The notes beneath the pieces were generated by a model, which searched no databases, was not told where the DNA came from, and saw only the letters and a program-made list of their open reading frames with translations. From contig CAZXLT010000011.1 of the NCBI GenBank assembly GCA_964641545.1, forward strand, positions 1 to 30,441: a DNA stretch of 30,441 nt, written 5' to 3'. Source of the DNA: CAZXLT01 sp964641545. GTDB taxonomy: Bacteria; Patescibacteriota; Saccharimonadia; Saccharimonadales; AWTP1-31. Position numbers and translations under genes: made by a program. Position 1 is the first letter of the stretch. Each line of letters begins with the position of its first letter. This document shows, piece after piece, positions 29,975-30,441 of this stretch.

Positions 29975-30441
29975 GTATCGCTGCTTTCAGAGCTTTGATA
30001 GTTTTGTCGACATCTTCTTTTTTTGTTGTACGACCCATGCTAAAACGCAGGCTACTTTGGGCTTGCTTATCGCTAAAACCAATTGCACGAAGGACATGTG
30101 ACGGTTCATCACTGCTCGCGCTGCAAGCTGAACCTACCGCGCATTGAACACCCTGCTCATCGAGCTCCATCATTACCCGTTCGTTATCATGCCCAGGAAG
30201 ATGTACATGCACGATATTTGGAAGCTTATCAGTCTTTTTTGTGGTTATTATGGCAGTCGGAATATGTTTTTTAAGCTCCTGATAAAAATAGTTTTGCAAC
30301 TGCTGCAGTCGAGAACGCTCGCCGTTTCTCAACTCGCCGGCGTGAGTAATCGCCTCAGCTAGCCCAATAATTGCTGGTACGTTTTCAGTCCCACTGCGAA
30401 GTCCACGCTCATGACCACCGCCGAAAATTAATGAATTAATT
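29967..30441 (-). CDS. iscS: cysteine desulfurase, NifS/IscS type (N-terminus outside the window)
   Basis: The C-terminal 157 residues of a PLP-dependent cysteine desulfurase. The frame is open through the right edge and reads FGGGHERGLRSGTENVPAI, the family motif that follows the PLP lysine region, then the catalytic cysteine in GSACSASSDEPSHVLRAIG, whose spacing matches the long mobile loop of group I (IscS/NifS) enzymes, and RFSMGRTTKKEDVD. It provides persulfide sulfur. The 8-base overlap with mnmA points to a dedicated thiouridine role, though iron-sulfur cluster assembly is also possible. The PLP-binding lysine and the start lie beyond 30441. Confidence 0.93.
   Translation of the reverse strand, partial: INSLIFGGGHERGLRSGTENVPAIIGLAEAITHAGELRNGERSRLQQLQNYFYQELKKHIPTAIITTKKTDKLPNIVHVHLPGHDNERVMMELDEQGVQCAVGSACSASSDEPSHVLRAIGFSDKQAQSSLRFSMGRTTKKEDVDKTIKALKAAIRE

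Overview
The window looks like a stretch of a Patescibacteria (CPR) chromosome, most likely Candidatus Saccharibacteria (TM7). This is an inference from gene style: a short alanyl-tRNA synthetase that ends after its editing domain, an FtsA-like ATPase next to a membrane-anchored baseplate-J-like protein, a peptide-binding protein held by an uncleaved membrane helix, very tight gene packing, and UGA used as a normal stop (for example at the end of trhO). There is no prophage, insertion sequence, CRISPR array or rRNA. Two runs of 10 N (16206-16215 and 29297-29306) interrupt pepP and mnmA. Both look like nominal scaffold joins, because both genes read through once the padding is removed.

Layout. 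1-4343, leftward: a partial tRNA, a hairpin-rich spacer, tRNA-Leu(GAG), a small membrane protein, a GlcD-type FAD oxidase, tRNA-Leu(CAG) and a membrane-anchored peptide-binding protein. 4387-5666, leftward: secG, a YvlD/holin-like membrane protein and rplY (L25). 5792-6445, rightward: a DedA protein. 6467-9277, leftward: uvrA. 9343-10446, rightward: prephenate dehydratase and a 59-residue single-span membrane protein. 10443-18858, leftward: sbcB, an unknown protein, obgE, a LysM-CHAP hydrolase, a pepP-like peptidase, uvrC and trhO. 19092-20879, rightward: an ABC exporter with a long structured leader. 20876-25346, leftward: mltG, ruvX, the baseplate-J-like protein and the FtsA-like protein. 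25403-30441, leftward: an unknown protein, a putative 2-oxoglutarate/Fe(II) oxygenase coupled to alaS, a Cys-cluster protein, mnmA and a cysteine desulfurase cut by the window end.

Themes. DNA repair (uvrA, uvrC, sbcB, ruvX), cell envelope (mltG, LysM-CHAP, FtsA-like, secG, YvlD-like), and tRNA maturation or charging (alaS, trhO, and iscS-mnmA, where the desulfurase supplies the sulfur that MnmA puts on U34). No amino-acid biosynthesis genes accompany the lone prephenate dehydratase.

The most striking pattern is in how transcription units start. About ten first-in-unit genes (DedA, holin-like, uvrA, sbcB, obgE, pepP, trhO, ruvX, FtsA-like, alaS) have a good -10 hexamer only 7-11 bases before the start codon and little or no ribosome binding site, which predicts leaderless or nearly leaderless mRNAs. 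Two transcripts break the rule with long folded leaders: the LysM-CHAP gene (a 48-base nested stem at the predicted 5' end) and the ABC exporter (an 11-pair stem enclosing a 27-codon ORF, plus a hairpin displaying the Shine-Dalgarno sequence in its loop). The exporter and trhO promoters face apart and share one overlapping -35 box.
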